DNA of 64,000 nucleotides from an archaeon SCG-AAA382B04 (GCA_003034855.1 PZKD01000076.1:1-64000), one strand, 5' to 3'. Positions 35,730-44,903 are shown, counted from the first letter of the stretch. Numbers and translations: made by a program. The notes: generated by a model from the letters alone, not told the origin.

Positions 35730-36035
35730 TCAATCATATTCTCTCCATGTGTGTTCACATTCTAGACAACGGAAAAACCTGGTTTCTGACTCATCAGCAC
35801 TTCTGGTTTGTCTCATCCACCAACCAGCCTTATTGTGGCCACATTTTGGACATTCTTTTTTTATTGTAGGTAAGACAGAATCCTCTTTTTGATCTATTAC
35901 AGGTATTTCTGATTCAGATTTATTTTCTTTTGATTTATATTCCTCTTTTATTTCTAAAACTGTATCACAATCTTTACACTTAAAAAAGCCCTCTTCAGGC
36001 ATCATCATACTTCCACATTTTGGACAAAATTTCAT
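35730..36035 (-). CDS. tfs: transcription factor S (TFIIS-like)
   Basis: 101 residues. The N-terminal zinc ribbon is FCPKCGSMMMPE...CKDCDTV and the C-terminal ribbon is CPKCGHNKAGWWMRQTR, then SADESETRFFRCLECEHTW. The Asp-Glu pair in SADESE is the acidic tip inserted into RNA polymerase to stimulate cleavage of backtracked RNA. It overlaps the NUDIX gene by 4 bases. Confidence 0.96.
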   Translation of the reverse strand: MKFCPKCGSMMMPEEGFFKCKDCDTVLEIKEEYKSKENKSESEIPVIDQKEDSVLPTIKKECPKCGHNKAGWWMRQTRSADESETRFFRCLECEHTWREYD

Positions 36036-36457
36036 TTTATAGTTACCTTCTTATACTCATCAATTATTTTTTTGTGATCAAATGCTAGAGTTGGTAGTTC
36101 ATTTATGCTAAAAAGTCTTGTTTCTTTAGCATCCGAAGAAGCTTCCAACCCACCCTCCTTAATCTCGGAAGAATAAACCACAGATACTACATGTCCTCGG
36201 GGATCCCTATTTGGATCTGAATAAACTCCTACTAAGTTTTTTATTTCTATTTTTAAATTTGTTTCCTCCTCAACCTCTCTAGATATGGCTTGGGTGGTTT
36301 TTTCTCCTTCTTTCACAAAACCACCTGGAAGAGCCCATCTCCCTTTAAATGGCTCTTTTCCCCTTTTAATAAGGACTATTTTTTCTTTTTCTCTTATTAT
36401 TGCGTCCACAGCTAAAGCAGGTATTTTGTATTTTCCATTACAGATGCATTCGATCAA
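36032..36457 (-). CDS. NUDIX hydrolase (ADP-ribose pyrophosphatase-like)
   Basis: 141 residues. The Nudix box is GFVKEGEKTTQAISREVEEE followed by TNL, with all metal-binding Glu present. The preceding ALPGG and following VGVYSDPNRDPRGHVVSVVY resemble the archaeal ADP-ribose pyrophosphatase group. Hydrolysis of an X-linked nucleoside diphosphate is predicted, with the substrate uncertain. It overlaps tfs by 4 bases and is the first gene of the pcna-side minus cluster. Confidence 0.9.
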   Translation of the reverse strand: MIECICNGKYKIPALAVDAIIREKEKIVLIKRGKEPFKGRWALPGGFVKEGEKTTQAISREVEEETNLKIEIKNLVGVYSDPNRDPRGHVVSVVYSSEIKEGGLEASSDAKETRLFSINELPTLAFDHKKIIDEYKKVTIK

Positions 36458-36526
36458 TATTAATCAACTAAAATTATTTTTTTATTACAATAATTTAAGT
36501 CTTAATGGGGCGTAAATTAGTCTGAT

Positions 36527-37354
36527 TTGGTGAAAAACTTGCTTGAAAAATCTATTTGGGTTGCTATATTATTCTTATTGGTGGGAGTTCTTTATTCAAG
36601 AAAGGATTCCAAGAAAAATACTCACTTATTATTTGGTATTGGCTGGATTTTTTTTGGATTTTATTGGTTATCTCTCCCAATTGGGTTTTTAGAAACCAGT
36701 GATTATTTTAATGCTTTACTAACCTTTTTGTCATCTCTATTAGCTTGGTTCGTGGCTTATTTAGAGTTGAGGTATAATGATAAATTTTCAGAAGAATTAA
36801 TTTACCTGGGTAAAGCTGCAGGAATTGCATCCTTGTTTTATTTTCCTTATCATTTTGTCTCTACTATCCAACCTACCTTGGCTCAAGAAATTGTTGCCAA
36901 ACAAACTATTTTTGTTCTTGATTTTTTTAATCTCCCTGTTTCCTCTGAAGGAAACCTAATTATTTATAATGCTGCAAAGGTGGGTGTTGTTGAAATAACT
37001 TATGCCTGCACAGGCTTAGGAAGTATGGCTCTATTTGTAGGGGCTATTATCCCCTCTAAAGATAAATTAAAACTGAGGGTCAAAACACTTCTAGTATCGT
37101 TATTTACAATTTATTTATTAAATATCCTAAGAAATGCTTTTGTAGTTTTTGCTACAGGTGAAAGTCTCTTTGATGGAATCAGCTTGTTAGGGATGGAAGG
37201 AAGTTTTAATATTGCTCACAACGTTCTTGCAAAAATTGGTTCCCTAATTGCTCTTTTTTTGATCGCCTATTATTTATTAATAAAGTTACCCAATCTTCAA
37301 GAAAGGATATTGGATATATTAAGTATACCTAGAAAATTTTTAAAAGAAATATGA
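36527..37354 (+). CDS. artA: archaeosortase (ArtA-like)
   Basis: 275 residues and about eight membrane spans. The exosortase/archaeosortase triad is visible: Cys in YACTGLGSMALF (about residue 164), Arg in LNILRNAFVVFATG (about residue 204) and His in GSFNIAHNVLAKIGS (about residue 229). The family cleaves a C-terminal tripartite signal on surface proteins and joins the new C-terminus to lipid. Start is TTG at 36527 or the adjacent GTG at 36530. The 4-base overlap with psd and pssA fits with the phosphatidylethanolamine-type pathway used for anchoring. Confidence 0.9.
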   Translation: MVKNLLEKSIWVAILFLLVGVLYSRKDSKKNTHLLFGIGWIFFGFYWLSLPIGFLETSDYFNALLTFLSSLLAWFVAYLELRYNDKFSEELIYLGKAAGIASLFYFPYHFVSTIQPTLAQEIVAKQTIFVLDFFNLPVSSEGNLIIYNAAKVGVVEITYACTGLGSMALFVGAIIPSKDKLKLRVKTLLVSLFTIYLLNILRNAFVVFATGESLFDGISLLGMEGSFNIAHNVLAKIGSLIALFLIAYYLLIKLPNLQERILDILSIPRKFLKEI

Positions 37355-37980
37355 CTGCTATAGACAAAAAAATTGCAATAAAATTTTTTTTACCCCTAAT
37401 ATTGTTTTCGCTAATTTTTTTATATTTTGAGGTCTTCTTAGTTTTTATAGTCCTATTATTAGTCCTATTGTTTTTAATTTTCTTTTTTAGAGATCCTAAT
37501 AGGAATATTCCTCAAACAGGGGTCGTATCACCTGCTGATGGAAGAATAAAAAAGATTAAGAAAACAAGAGAGGGAGGTATTGAGATTAGTATTTTTATGG
37601 GTCCTTTTGATGTTCATGTCAACAGATCCCCTATAGGAGGATTGGTTAATGAAGTCAAACACAAAAAGGGAAAACACATTCCGGCGTTCAAAAAAGAGTC
37701 AGAAAAAAACGAAAGAACTATTATCAAATTAAAAAAGGGAGATTCCTCTTTTATAATCAATCAAATAGCAGGTTTCATGGCAAGAAGGATATATAGTTTT
37801 GTAGAGGCTAATGAAAAATTAAAAAAAGGAGAGCGAATTGGCTTAATAGCACTCGGTTCTCGGGTTAATCTGCTTTTACCTCCCTCAATAAACAAAGAGG
37901 ATTTACTTGTGGATGAGAATGATAAAGTTAGAGCAGGAGAAACAAAAATAGCAAATAATATTTTAGATTTAGGAAAATGA
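37351..37980 (+). CDS. psd: phosphatidylserine (archaetidylserine) decarboxylase
   Basis: 209 residues. The N-terminus has two membrane segments (residues about 11-45). FRDPNRNIPQTGVVSPADGRI is the conserved entry, FMGPFDVHVNRSPIGG the substrate region, and ALGSRVNLLLP the pyruvoyl processing site (cleavage Gly-Ser) near residue 167. The Psd family makes archaetidylethanolamine from archaetidylserine in archaea. It overlaps both neighbours by 4 bases, in an operon with archaeosortase. Confidence 0.92.
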   Translation: MTAIDKKIAIKFFLPLILFSLIFLYFEVFLVFIVLLLVLLFLIFFFRDPNRNIPQTGVVSPADGRIKKIKKTREGGIEISIFMGPFDVHVNRSPIGGLVNEVKHKKGKHIPAFKKESEKNERTIIKLKKGDSSFIINQIAGFMARRIYSFVEANEKLKKGERIGLIALGSRVNLLLPPSINKEDLLVDENDKVRAGETKIANNILDLGK

Positions 37981-38660
37981 AGAAGAAAGAGAATAATCTC
38001 ATTAGTTTAATTAGATATCCTGATTTAGCTTCTCTAGGAAATCTATTGTTAGGGTTTCTTGGAGTTATTTTTTTATTAAGAAACAATGAAGTTGCATTTC
38101 TTAAATCAATTTTGTTTGCAGGTTTATTAGATGGTTTAGATGGACTTATAGCGAGAAGAAGATATCAAGATAGTTCTTCAAGTTTTGGAGTTGAAATAGA
38201 TTCTTTAGCTGATTTAGTTTCTTTTGGTTTTGCACCAGCACTATTTTTTTGGGTTAAAACTGATTTAAATATTTTTTATTTAGTTATTCCAATGGCGTTT
38301 TTAGCTGTTGCTTTGCTTAGATTAGCAAGATACAATATCACAAAAGAAAAAAGCGGTTTCATTGGTGTTCCCACTACTTGTACAGGCCTAATATTGATAA
38401 TACTATTAAGTTTCAATATTCAAAATTACAACTTAATAATGGGTATTTCATCATTAGTCCTTACTTCTCTAATGATAAGTCCCTTCCATTTTCCAAAATT
38501 CAGAACAAAATTCTTGGTTCCAATTGGTTTATTATTAGTTTTTTTGATATCATCTCAAGGCAATCTATTTTATATAGGAAAAATTATCTTACTGGCTCTC
38601 TTATTAGCTTACATACTCATTAGTCCGGTGATAGAATGGAATTCTCCAAAGGTGAGTTGA
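37977..38660 (+). CDS. pssA: CDP-alcohol phosphatidyltransferase (archaetidylserine synthase type)
   Basis: 227 residues with about seven membrane spans. The CDP-alcohol phosphatidyltransferase motif D-G-x-x-A-R-x8-G-x3-D-x3-D starts at LDGLIARRRYQ and ends at VEIDSLAD (about residues 52-80), with two metal-binding Asp and the catalytic Asp. PssA transfers serine onto CDP-archaeol. It overlaps psd by 4 bases and mptD by 25, so the three enzymes of head-group synthesis are grouped. Confidence 0.9.
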   Translation: MKKKENNLISLIRYPDLASLGNLLLGFLGVIFLLRNNEVAFLKSILFAGLLDGLDGLIARRRYQDSSSSFGVEIDSLADLVSFGFAPALFFWVKTDLNIFYLVIPMAFLAVALLRLARYNITKEKSGFIGVPTTCTGLILIILLSFNIQNYNLIMGISSLVLTSLMISPFHFPKFRTKFLVPIGLLLVFLISSQGNLFYIGKIILLALLLAYILISPVIEWNSPKVS

Positions 38661-38986
38661 ACAACCGAGAAAAAGTTGCATTTGAGTTAGGGATAAAACT
38701 AGGAGCTATCTTTCATCAATTTATTGGCACACCAGTAAGTGAAAAAACCAAGGATAGCCTCGAAAATTCAATTGAAGAGAGCATAAAAAACCAGCCATAT
38801 GTTGAAGATGTAGAAATAAAAATAGATTTAGAAGAAGAAGAGGAATACACATCTCTCTCTCCCCAAGAAATCGATTCAAGAGTGATAATTGAGGTTGAAG
38901 ATAAGCGTGGGATTGGTAGGTTAAAATATACAGATAATTATCCTTTGATGTGGATTGATAGGATTAAGGAAAAGAATAATTCTTAA
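38636..38986 (+). CDS. mptD: dihydroneopterin aldolase, archaeal type (MptD)
   Basis: 116 residues. FELGIKLGAIFHQFIGTPVSEKT near the N-terminus is the family block, then SPQEIDSRVIIEVEDKRGIGRL and DNYPLMWIDRI near the end. MptD splits 7,8-dihydroneopterin to 6-hydroxymethyldihydropterin on the way to (tetrahydro)methanopterin. It overlaps pssA by 25 bases, and with Ftr at 60645 it supports a methanopterin-based C1 pathway. Confidence 0.85.
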   Translation: MEFSKGELNNREKVAFELGIKLGAIFHQFIGTPVSEKTKDSLENSIEESIKNQPYVEDVEIKIDLEEEEEYTSLSPQEIDSRVIIEVEDKRGIGRLKYTDNYPLMWIDRIKEKNNS

Positions 38987-39016
38987 TTAAAGTTATTTAA
39001 AAAATGGAGGTTTACA

Positions 39017-39472
39017 ATGAGTTTTAAAGAAGAGATTAGAAACGTAAAGGGTATTGGTAAAAGTACTGCCGAAAGCATTTTGGATGAGTTCTCTAGTTGG
39101 GATAAAATTAATGAAAGTGAGTTAGAAGAGGTAACGAAAATAAAGGGAGTAGGTGAAAAGACAGCTAAATCAATAATTAAGAAAGCAAGAGAATATGCCG
39201 AAGAAGTTGAGGAAGAATCTAAAGAATTTACTAGTAGAATATTGAACTATAAAGGTGGAGCAAGTTCTCAAAAAAATAATCAAGTAATTCTAGAAGTTGA
39301 AGCAAGTCAACCTTCGCAATTAATAGGTCAAAGAGTAAAATTTAAGACCTCATCAGGTAAGATTATTAAAGGAAATATCATATCTACTCATGGTAATAAA
39401 AATAAGTTATTAGCTAGATTCGAACGTTCATTACCAGGTCAAGCTTTAGGAACAGAAGTTGTTATAAGATGA
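39017..39472 (+). CDS. rpl35ae: helix-hairpin-helix domain fused to ribosomal protein L35Ae
   Basis: 151 residues. The first ~65 hold two HhH repeats (NVKGIGKSTAESILDEFSS and KIKGVGEKTAKSIIKKA). Residues about 70-151 match archaeal L35Ae: SRILNYKGGASSQKNNQVILE, then KIIKGNIISTHGNKNKLLARF and ending LPGQALGTEVVIR. Free-standing archaeal L35Ae is about 85 residues, so this is a fusion. The start has GGAGG 9 bases upstream (AATGGAGGTTTACAATG). It overlaps trm1 by 4 bases. Confidence 0.88.
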   Translation: MSFKEEIRNVKGIGKSTAESILDEFSSWDKINESELEEVTKIKGVGEKTAKSIIKKAREYAEEVEEESKEFTSRILNYKGGASSQKNNQVILEVEASQPSQLIGQRVKFKTSSGKIIKGNIISTHGNKNKLLARFERSLPGQALGTEVVIR

Positions 39473-40593
39473 GGACTAAAGAGGGAGAGACAGAACTAAA
39501 AGTTCCTGAGATCGAGGAAGATAAGTTCCCTCCTTCCTCTTCAGGTGTTTTTTTCAATCCTAGGATGGAATCAAATCGCGATTTGACAATTGCTTGTGTT
39601 AAAGCTAATTCTCCTCAAAAATTTTTTGATGCTCATTCGGCAACTGGTGCTAAAGCTATAAGAGTTGCTAATGAGGTTTCTAATGATATTAGTGTTTTTG
39701 CTTGTGATTGGTCAAAAGATGCTATTGAATTTATAGAAAAAAACCGAGAGATAAATCAGGTAGGAAATGTTAAGATTATTAATCAGGACAATAGAATCCC
39801 ATTGCATAAAAATAAATTTGATTTTATTGATTTAGATCCTTTTGGTTCACCTGTTCCATTTCTTGATGCTTCTATTGAATCTTTAATAGGTGAAGGGATT
39901 TTGGCTATAACTGCGACAGATACAGCTCCCTTGTGTGGCTCACACATTAAGGCTGGTTTGAGGAGATATGGTGCAAGAACATTAAGAACGCCATATCATA
40001 AAGAAGTGGGTCTCAGAACTTTATTGGGAAAAGTGATAAGAAAAGGTGCTGAAAAGGATAAAGCACTCATTCCCCAATTGTCTTATTATCAAAATCATTA
40101 TTTTAGGGCATATATGAAAAACAAAAAAGGTGCAGAAGCTAGTGACAAATTAATTGAACAAATAGGTGTCATCCAGCATTGTTTTGGTTGTGGAAATCGT
40201 GTAATTGTGAAAGGGTATTTACCTAACTTAGATGAAAAATGTAGGTGTGGAAAAAAATATAAAAATGCTGGTCCGCTTTTTCTTGGAGAACTGGGAGATA
40301 AAGGTTTTATTAAGCAACTAATTGAGCAATTAGAGAAAGATGAGATCAAGACTAAAGAAGAAAACCAAGAACTCTTACAAACCCGGTTACAAGAAGTTGA
40401 TTTTCCCCCTACTTTTTATGACATTCACAAAGCGTGTAAAAGGCTTTCAACTAGCGCTCCAAAAACCAAATCTCTATTAAAAAAATTAAGAGAGAAAGGA
40501 TTTAGAGCTACAAAAACTCATTTTGAACCTACAGGAATAAAAACAGATACAAGTATTAATGAGCTGAATAAAGTGATTAGGTCTTTTAATTAG
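39469..40593 (+). CDS. trm1: tRNA (guanine-26-N2) dimethyltransferase Trm1
   Basis: 374 residues. SAM-binding region DAHSATGAKAIRVANE and motif IV-like DFIDLDPFGSPVPFLDA, then TATDTAPLCGSH. Cys-rich middle GVIQHCFGCGNR and KCRCGKKYKNAGPLFLGEL form the Trm1 zinc site, and the C-terminal helical domain ends with NELNKVIRS. It dimethylates G26 of tRNA. Its ATG overlaps the L35Ae gene and its 3' end meets the convergent rlmE. Confidence 0.95.
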   Translation: MRTKEGETELKVPEIEEDKFPPSSSGVFFNPRMESNRDLTIACVKANSPQKFFDAHSATGAKAIRVANEVSNDISVFACDWSKDAIEFIEKNREINQVGNVKIINQDNRIPLHKNKFDFIDLDPFGSPVPFLDASIESLIGEGILAITATDTAPLCGSHIKAGLRRYGARTLRTPYHKEVGLRTLLGKVIRKGAEKDKALIPQLSYYQNHYFRAYMKNKKGAEASDKLIEQIGVIQHCFGCGNRVIVKGYLPNLDEKCRCGKKYKNAGPLFLGELGDKGFIKQLIEQLEKDEIKTKEENQELLQTRLQEVDFPPTFYDIHKACKRLSTSAPKTKSLLKKLREKGFRATKTHFEPTGIKTDTSINELNKVIRSFN

Positions 40594-41351
40594 GTCTTTT
40601 TTGATTTTGCATAATTATCTTTTATATCAGTTATTCTAACCTCGAGTACCTCTCCTTTTTCAGCCCCTGGAACAAACACTACAAAATCATCTATTTTGGC
40701 TATTCCGTCTCCTTTTTTCCCTTTATCAACTATTTCCACCTGGTAAGTTTCTCCCTTTTCTATCGGTTTTTTTCTATAATCTTTACCTATTACATATATC
40801 TCAGCACTCTGCTCACGGGAGGCGTCAGGAGAATGTGCCTTGACAAAATTGAATTTATTTTTAACTTCTTCATAGAAACTGTGATACATCTCTCCCTGAA
40901 ATACCTTCACTAAGTAGTTTCCTCTAGGTTTTAATAGTTCTTCTAACAGATCAAGGGTTTTTCTCACCAAATCTATAGATTTGGCATGATCTACTGACCA
41001 ATTGCCACTTAAGTCAGGTGATGCATCGCTTATTATAACATCAAATTCTTCTTCAACTTGTTTTATTTTATCAATAGTGCTTTTTTGGGTTATATCCCCT
41101 TTTATAGTTTTAACATTTTTTATTGGTTTTATTTTTTTTAAATCAACACCAACAACCTTTCCTCCATCTCCTACTATCTCTTTACTAACCTGTAACCAAC
41201 CTCCTGGTGCTGCACCTATATCTAAAACCCTTTCACTTTTCTTTATTACTTCAAACCTTTTATTTATTTGTTTTAGTTTATAAGAGCTTCTTGCTCTATA
41301 TCCCTCGTTCTTAGCTTTTTTCCAATATTTATCCTTATCCTTCATTTTCAT
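40590..41351 (-). CDS. rlmE: FtsJ-like 2'-O-ribose methyltransferase with TRAM domain (RlmE)
   Basis: 253 residues. KNEGYRARSSYKLKQINKRF and VLDIGAAPGGWLQVSKE are the FtsJ SAM motifs, and the catalytic K-D-K-E tetrad is spread over K (SYKL), DASPD, LVKVFQ and the final E. Residues about 195-253 form a TRAM domain (YQVEIVDKGKKGDGIAKI), an RNA-binding OB fold added in archaeal members. The likely target is 23S rRNA. It overlaps trm1 by 4 bases (convergent). Confidence 0.92.
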   Translation of the reverse strand: MKMKDKDKYWKKAKNEGYRARSSYKLKQINKRFEVIKKSERVLDIGAAPGGWLQVSKEIVGDGGKVVGVDLKKIKPIKNVKTIKGDITQKSTIDKIKQVEEEFDVIISDASPDLSGNWSVDHAKSIDLVRKTLDLLEELLKPRGNYLVKVFQGEMYHSFYEEVKNKFNFVKAHSPDASREQSAEIYVIGKDYRKKPIEKGETYQVEIVDKGKKGDGIAKIDDFVVFVPGAEKGEVLEVRITDIKDNYAKSKKT

Positions 41352-41413
41352 TCCTAAATAACTTATTTTTCTAATTACAAAAACCTAAATAAGTTGTTCA
41401 TACGAGGAAAATT

Positions 41414-42109
41414 ATGCAATTTAGTATAATACTTGATAGGCCAAAATATAGTGGAAACATCGGTTTTATCGCTAGGGTTATGAAAAATTTTGGATTTGAA
41501 GATCTAGTTATTGTGGGGGATAAAAAGATTGATGAAACTGCTAAATCAAGAGCTTCTCATGCTCAAGATATTTTAGATAACGTCACTAGGACCCATGATA
41601 TTCAAGAAATTATCGATGACTTTGATATAAGGGTAGCTACCACTGGAATCAGAGGTAAATCAGAAGACAGGTTTAAAAGAAATCCTTATCTTTTACCCAA
41701 AGAATTAAAGAAAAGATTCGAGAATAAAAGTGGGAGTTGTGGAATTTTTTTTGGAAAAGAGGATCATGGACTCAATAATGAAGTTGTTAAGGAATGTGAA
41801 ATAGTTTTATCAATTCCAACTTCTCCAGATTACCCAGTTATGAATCTATCACATGCCGTGTCAATCGTTCTATATGAGTTAAATGATATCGAAGAAGCTG
41901 GGAAAAATTTAGCTAGTAGAGAGGAACTAAAATCGGTGGATGATAGAATAGAAACATTATTTAAAAAAATAAATTATCCTAATTTTAAAAAGAAAAAAAC
42001 AAAATTGATACTAAAAAGAATCCTGGGAAGAGCTACCTTAACCTCTAGAGAGGCTCACACTTTATCAGGTTTTTTCAGAAAAATCTTTGAAAAAATTGAA
42101 GAGGAATGA
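41414..42109 (+). CDS. SPOUT RNA methyltransferase (TrmJ-like)
   Basis: 231 residues. The N-terminal SAM-binding portion ILDRPKYSGNIGFIARVMKN, IFFGKEDHGLNNE and IPTSPDYPVMNLSHAVSIVLYEL is the knotted SPOUT core. Archaeal TrmJ makes Cm32 in tRNA, but other ribose 2'-O positions cannot be excluded. A C-terminal helical extension (about residues 170-231, KKKKTKLILKRILGRA) is present. It has no operon partner; convergent rlmE ends upstream on the other strand. Confidence 0.88.
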   Translation: MQFSIILDRPKYSGNIGFIARVMKNFGFEDLVIVGDKKIDETAKSRASHAQDILDNVTRTHDIQEIIDDFDIRVATTGIRGKSEDRFKRNPYLLPKELKKRFENKSGSCGIFFGKEDHGLNNEVVKECEIVLSIPTSPDYPVMNLSHAVSIVLYELNDIEEAGKNLASREELKSVDDRIETLFKKINYPNFKKKKTKLILKRILGRATLTSREAHTLSGFFRKIFEKIEEE

Positions 42110-42186
42110 AAAAGTTTTTATTAATAGCGAAGGTTTAATGTTTTTAGAACTTTAACCTTTTTTACCTTTTTAGTATAGGTGATTTC

Positions 42187-42711
42187 ATGGGTGAAAAACT
42201 AGGCAAAATGTACAGGCGGCCTAAGAAACAGGCTTACACACGAAAAGAATACATGCAGGGAGTGCCAGGTAACAAAATAGTATCTTTTGATATGGGTAAC
42301 AAAGAAGAAAAGAATGATTTTAAAGTTGAAGTTTCTTTGGTTTCTGAAGAAGAATGCCAGATAACACACAACTCTCTTGAATCAGCTAGGATAGCGTGTA
42401 ATAGTTACTTAAACAACGAATTAGGAAATAAAAATTATTTCCTTAAGTTAAGAGTTTATCCTCATCATGTTCTCAGAGAAAATAAGATGGCTACAGGAGC
42501 AGGTGCTGACAGAGTTCAGGATGGAATGAGGTTAGCTTTTGGTAATCCAATTGGAACTGCTGCTAGAGTGAATAGAGGCCAGAAATTGTTCACTGCCAAC
42601 GTTGATGAAGAAAATTACAAAAATGCTAAAAAAGCATTAAACAGGGCTGTTCAAAAACTGCCAACACCTGGAAGAATAGTTGTTGATAAAGGGAGAGATC
42701 TAATTTCTTGA
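42187..42711 (+). CDS. rpl10e: ribosomal protein L10e (uL16 group)
   Basis: 174 residues. [23 protein letters not shown] at the start, [22 protein letters not shown] near the middle and [20 protein letters not shown] are L10e hallmarks. It belongs to the large subunit, near the A-site tRNA. It is directly followed by aIF2 beta with overlap at 42708-42711, so the two are co-transcribed. Confidence 0.96.
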   Translation: MGEKLGKMYRRPKKQAYTRKEYMQGVPGNKIVSFDMGNKEEKNDFKVEVSLVSEEECQITHNSLESARIACNSYLNNELGNKNYFLKLRVYPHHVLRENKMATGAGADRVQDGMRLAFGNPIGTAARVNRGQKLFTANVDEENYKNAKKALNRAVQKLPTPGRIVVDKGRDLIS

Positions 42712-42716
42712 TAAAA

Positions 42717-43136
42717 ATGGAAGATAATTACGAAAATCTATTGGATAGAGGAAGAGAAAAAATAAAGGATTTAGATGCCATTGAGAAGGATAGATTTGAA
42801 ATTCCTGATGTAGAAACATATCAAGAAGGTAAAACTACAATTCTAGGTAATTTTTTAACAATAGCTAAAAAATTTAATAGAGAGCCCGAACACTTACTCA
42901 AATTCTTAAGTGATAAATTAGGAACTTCTGGTAAGCGAAAAGGAGATAAAGCATCATTTAAGGGTAACTTTTCAAAAAGACAACTAAATAAAAGAGTGGA
43001 AGAATACGCTAATAACTATGTTTTCTGTTTCGAATGTGGTAGTCCTGACACTAGATTTGTTAAGATTGAAGGAGTTAAAATGCTTAAATGTGATGCTTGC
43101 GGTGCTAGGAACTCAATTTCTTCAATAACGAAATAA
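42717..43136 (+). CDS. eif2b: translation initiation factor aIF2 beta
   Basis: 139 residues from the ATG at 42717 (an upstream TTG at 42708 would add three). [21 protein letters not shown] is the entry, [24 protein letters not shown] the alpha-beta core and [26 protein letters not shown] (split) the C-terminal zinc ribbon. Binds aIF2 gamma in the initiation complex. Coupled to L10e. Confidence 0.95.
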   Translation: MEDNYENLLDRGREKIKDLDAIEKDRFEIPDVETYQEGKTTILGNFLTIAKKFNREPEHLLKFLSDKLGTSGKRKGDKASFKGNFSKRQLNKRVEEYANNYVFCFECGSPDTRFVKIEGVKMLKCDACGARNSISSITK

Positions 43137-43149
43137 AAAAATAAAGTTT

Positions 43150-44733
43150 TTATATTTCTATAAATTTTGCTTCTATTATTTCTTCTATATTCTTTATTTC
43201 TTCTAGTATAGCGTTATCTAGATTTTGATCTATGCTTAGAACCATCATCGCTGTTTCTTTTGGTTTTTCTCTACCCACTTGCATGCTTCCGATGTTTATT
43301 TCATTTCTACCTAGTAATTCACCTACCTTGCCGATAACCCCAGGGTAATCTTTGTGTTTAGTAATTAACATTCTTTCATCTATTTTGGTGTTAAAAGTAT
43401 AATCTCCTAGTTTTACTAGTCTCTTTTCTCCTTTACCGAAAATTGCTCCTGATGCTCCTGATATTGTCATTTGTTCTTCTGAGTCTATTACTTTAACTTC
43501 TATAAGTGAATTGAAATCTTCTATTTCTCTTATTTTGCTTTCTTTTATTTTTATATTTCTTTCTTTTGCAATTACTGGTGCTTTTACGAAGTTAACTGGT
43601 TCTTGTAGTATTTTATCAAAGAATCCTTTTATAACACCATTTCTTAATGGGTCTGTATTCTCTTCTGAAATTTCTCCTGAAAAAGTTATTTCTATATTAC
43701 CTACTTGTGAGGTCATTGTTTGAGCTATTATTGATCCAAGTTTCTCAGATAAATCAATATATGGTTTTAGTTTCTCCATCTCAGATGGAGGTAGATCTGG
43801 TAGATTTAGAGCATTTTGGACAGGTTTTCCTTCTAGAGAGTCTATTACTTGATGAGCTATAGATATAGCAACGTTTTGTTGTGCTTCATAAGTTGCTGCT
43901 CCTAGATGAGGAGTCATTATTATATTATCCAGGTCTAATAGGTTAGAAGAAAATGGAGGCTCTTCTTCAAAAACATCTAGAGCTGCTTTTTTGATTTTAT
44001 TTTCTTTTAGTGCTTTATGCAACGCTTCTTCGTCTATTATTCCTCCTCTTGCTACGTTTAGTATTATTGCTGTATCTTTCATTTTTTCGAATTCTTTGTC
44101 ACTTATCATTTTGTTTGTTTCATCGGTTAGAGGCATGTGAAAAGTCAAAAAATCTGATTTTTTTATTACTTCTTCTTTGTTAGTTATTTCTACACCTAGT
44201 TCTTCTGCTCTTTCATCTGGTATATAGGGGTCGTAGGCTAATACTTCCATTCCTAGTTTTTGAGTTCTTTTTGCTACTTCTCCTCCTATTCTTCCAAGTC
44301 CAAATATTCCAATTTTTTTCCCATTAATTTCTTTTCCTGTGAATTTGCTTTTTTCCCATTTTTTGTTTCTTATTGATCTATCGGATTGGGGGATATTTCT
44401 GGTAGCTGATAGTAGGAGTCCAAGAGTGTGTTCTGCTACCGAGATTGTGCTTGCTGCTGGTGCGTTTATGACTATAATGCCTTGTTTTGTTGCAGTAGAG
44501 ATATCTATATTGTCAACTCCTACTCCTGCTCTTCCTATCACTTTTAAATTTCCTGGTTGTTTGAGTATGTCCTCATTGAGTTTTGTGCCACTTCGAACTA
44601 TTATTGCATCGTATTTTTGGATTTCTTTTTTTAGTTCTTCCTTGCTTAGGTTGGTTTTGATGTCAATATCTGCTCTTTCTCTTAATTTTTCTAATCCTTC
44701 TTCTTTTATGGGATCGGAGATAAGTATTTTCAA
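43150..44733 (-). CDS. serA: D-3-phosphoglycerate dehydrogenase
   Basis: 527 residues, the long form. VIGRAGVGVDNIDISTAT and IGIFGLGRIGGEVAKRTQKLG (GxGxxG) precede NAD binding; VARGGIIDEEALHKAL and MTPHLGAATYEAQQNVA hold the catalytic Arg/Glu/His. An ASB domain follows, and a C-terminal ACT domain (DYPGVIGKVGELLGRNEINI) may bind serine. It starts the serine pathway. The 3' end converges with aIF2 beta. Confidence 0.95.
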   Translation of the reverse strand: MKILISDPIKEEGLEKLRERADIDIKTNLSKEELKKEIQKYDAIIVRSGTKLNEDILKQPGNLKVIGRAGVGVDNIDISTATKQGIIVINAPAASTISVAEHTLGLLLSATRNIPQSDRSIRNKKWEKSKFTGKEINGKKIGIFGLGRIGGEVAKRTQKLGMEVLAYDPYIPDERAEELGVEITNKEEVIKKSDFLTFHMPLTDETNKMISDKEFEKMKDTAIILNVARGGIIDEEALHKALKENKIKKAALDVFEEEPPFSSNLLDLDNIIMTPHLGAATYEAQQNVAISIAHQVIDSLEGKPVQNALNLPDLPPSEMEKLKPYIDLSEKLGSIIAQTMTSQVGNIEITFSGEISEENTDPLRNGVIKGFFDKILQEPVNFVKAPVIAKERNIKIKESKIREIEDFNSLIEVKVIDSEEQMTISGASGAIFGKGEKRLVKLGDYTFNTKIDERMLITKHKDYPGVIGKVGELLGRNEINIGSMQVGREKPKETAMMVLSIDQNLDNAILEEIKNIEEIIEAKFIEI

Positions 44734-44847
44734 TTTTTTACCCTCTTGGTATCTTGAATTTTTAATTCTATCAATTGTTCCTTAGAGTTGAATTCTTTTT
44801 TCGAGACTTTTTATGTTTACTAATTTTTTTACATATATTTTGTTGAT

Positions 44848-44866
44848 TAGTTATTTTTAAGCCAAA
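44848..44866 (-). promoter_or_regulatory. candidate TATA box for serA
   Basis: On the minus strand GGCTTAAAAATAAC (44850-44863) is a TATA-like stretch about 118 bases from the serA ATG at 44733. A start about 25 bases downstream would leave a leader of about 90 bases. It sits back to back with the HTH promoter region. Confidence 0.35.
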
Positions 44867-44903
44867 AAAAAGGTTTTGTGATTTTTTGGTCACAAATATT
44901 TCA

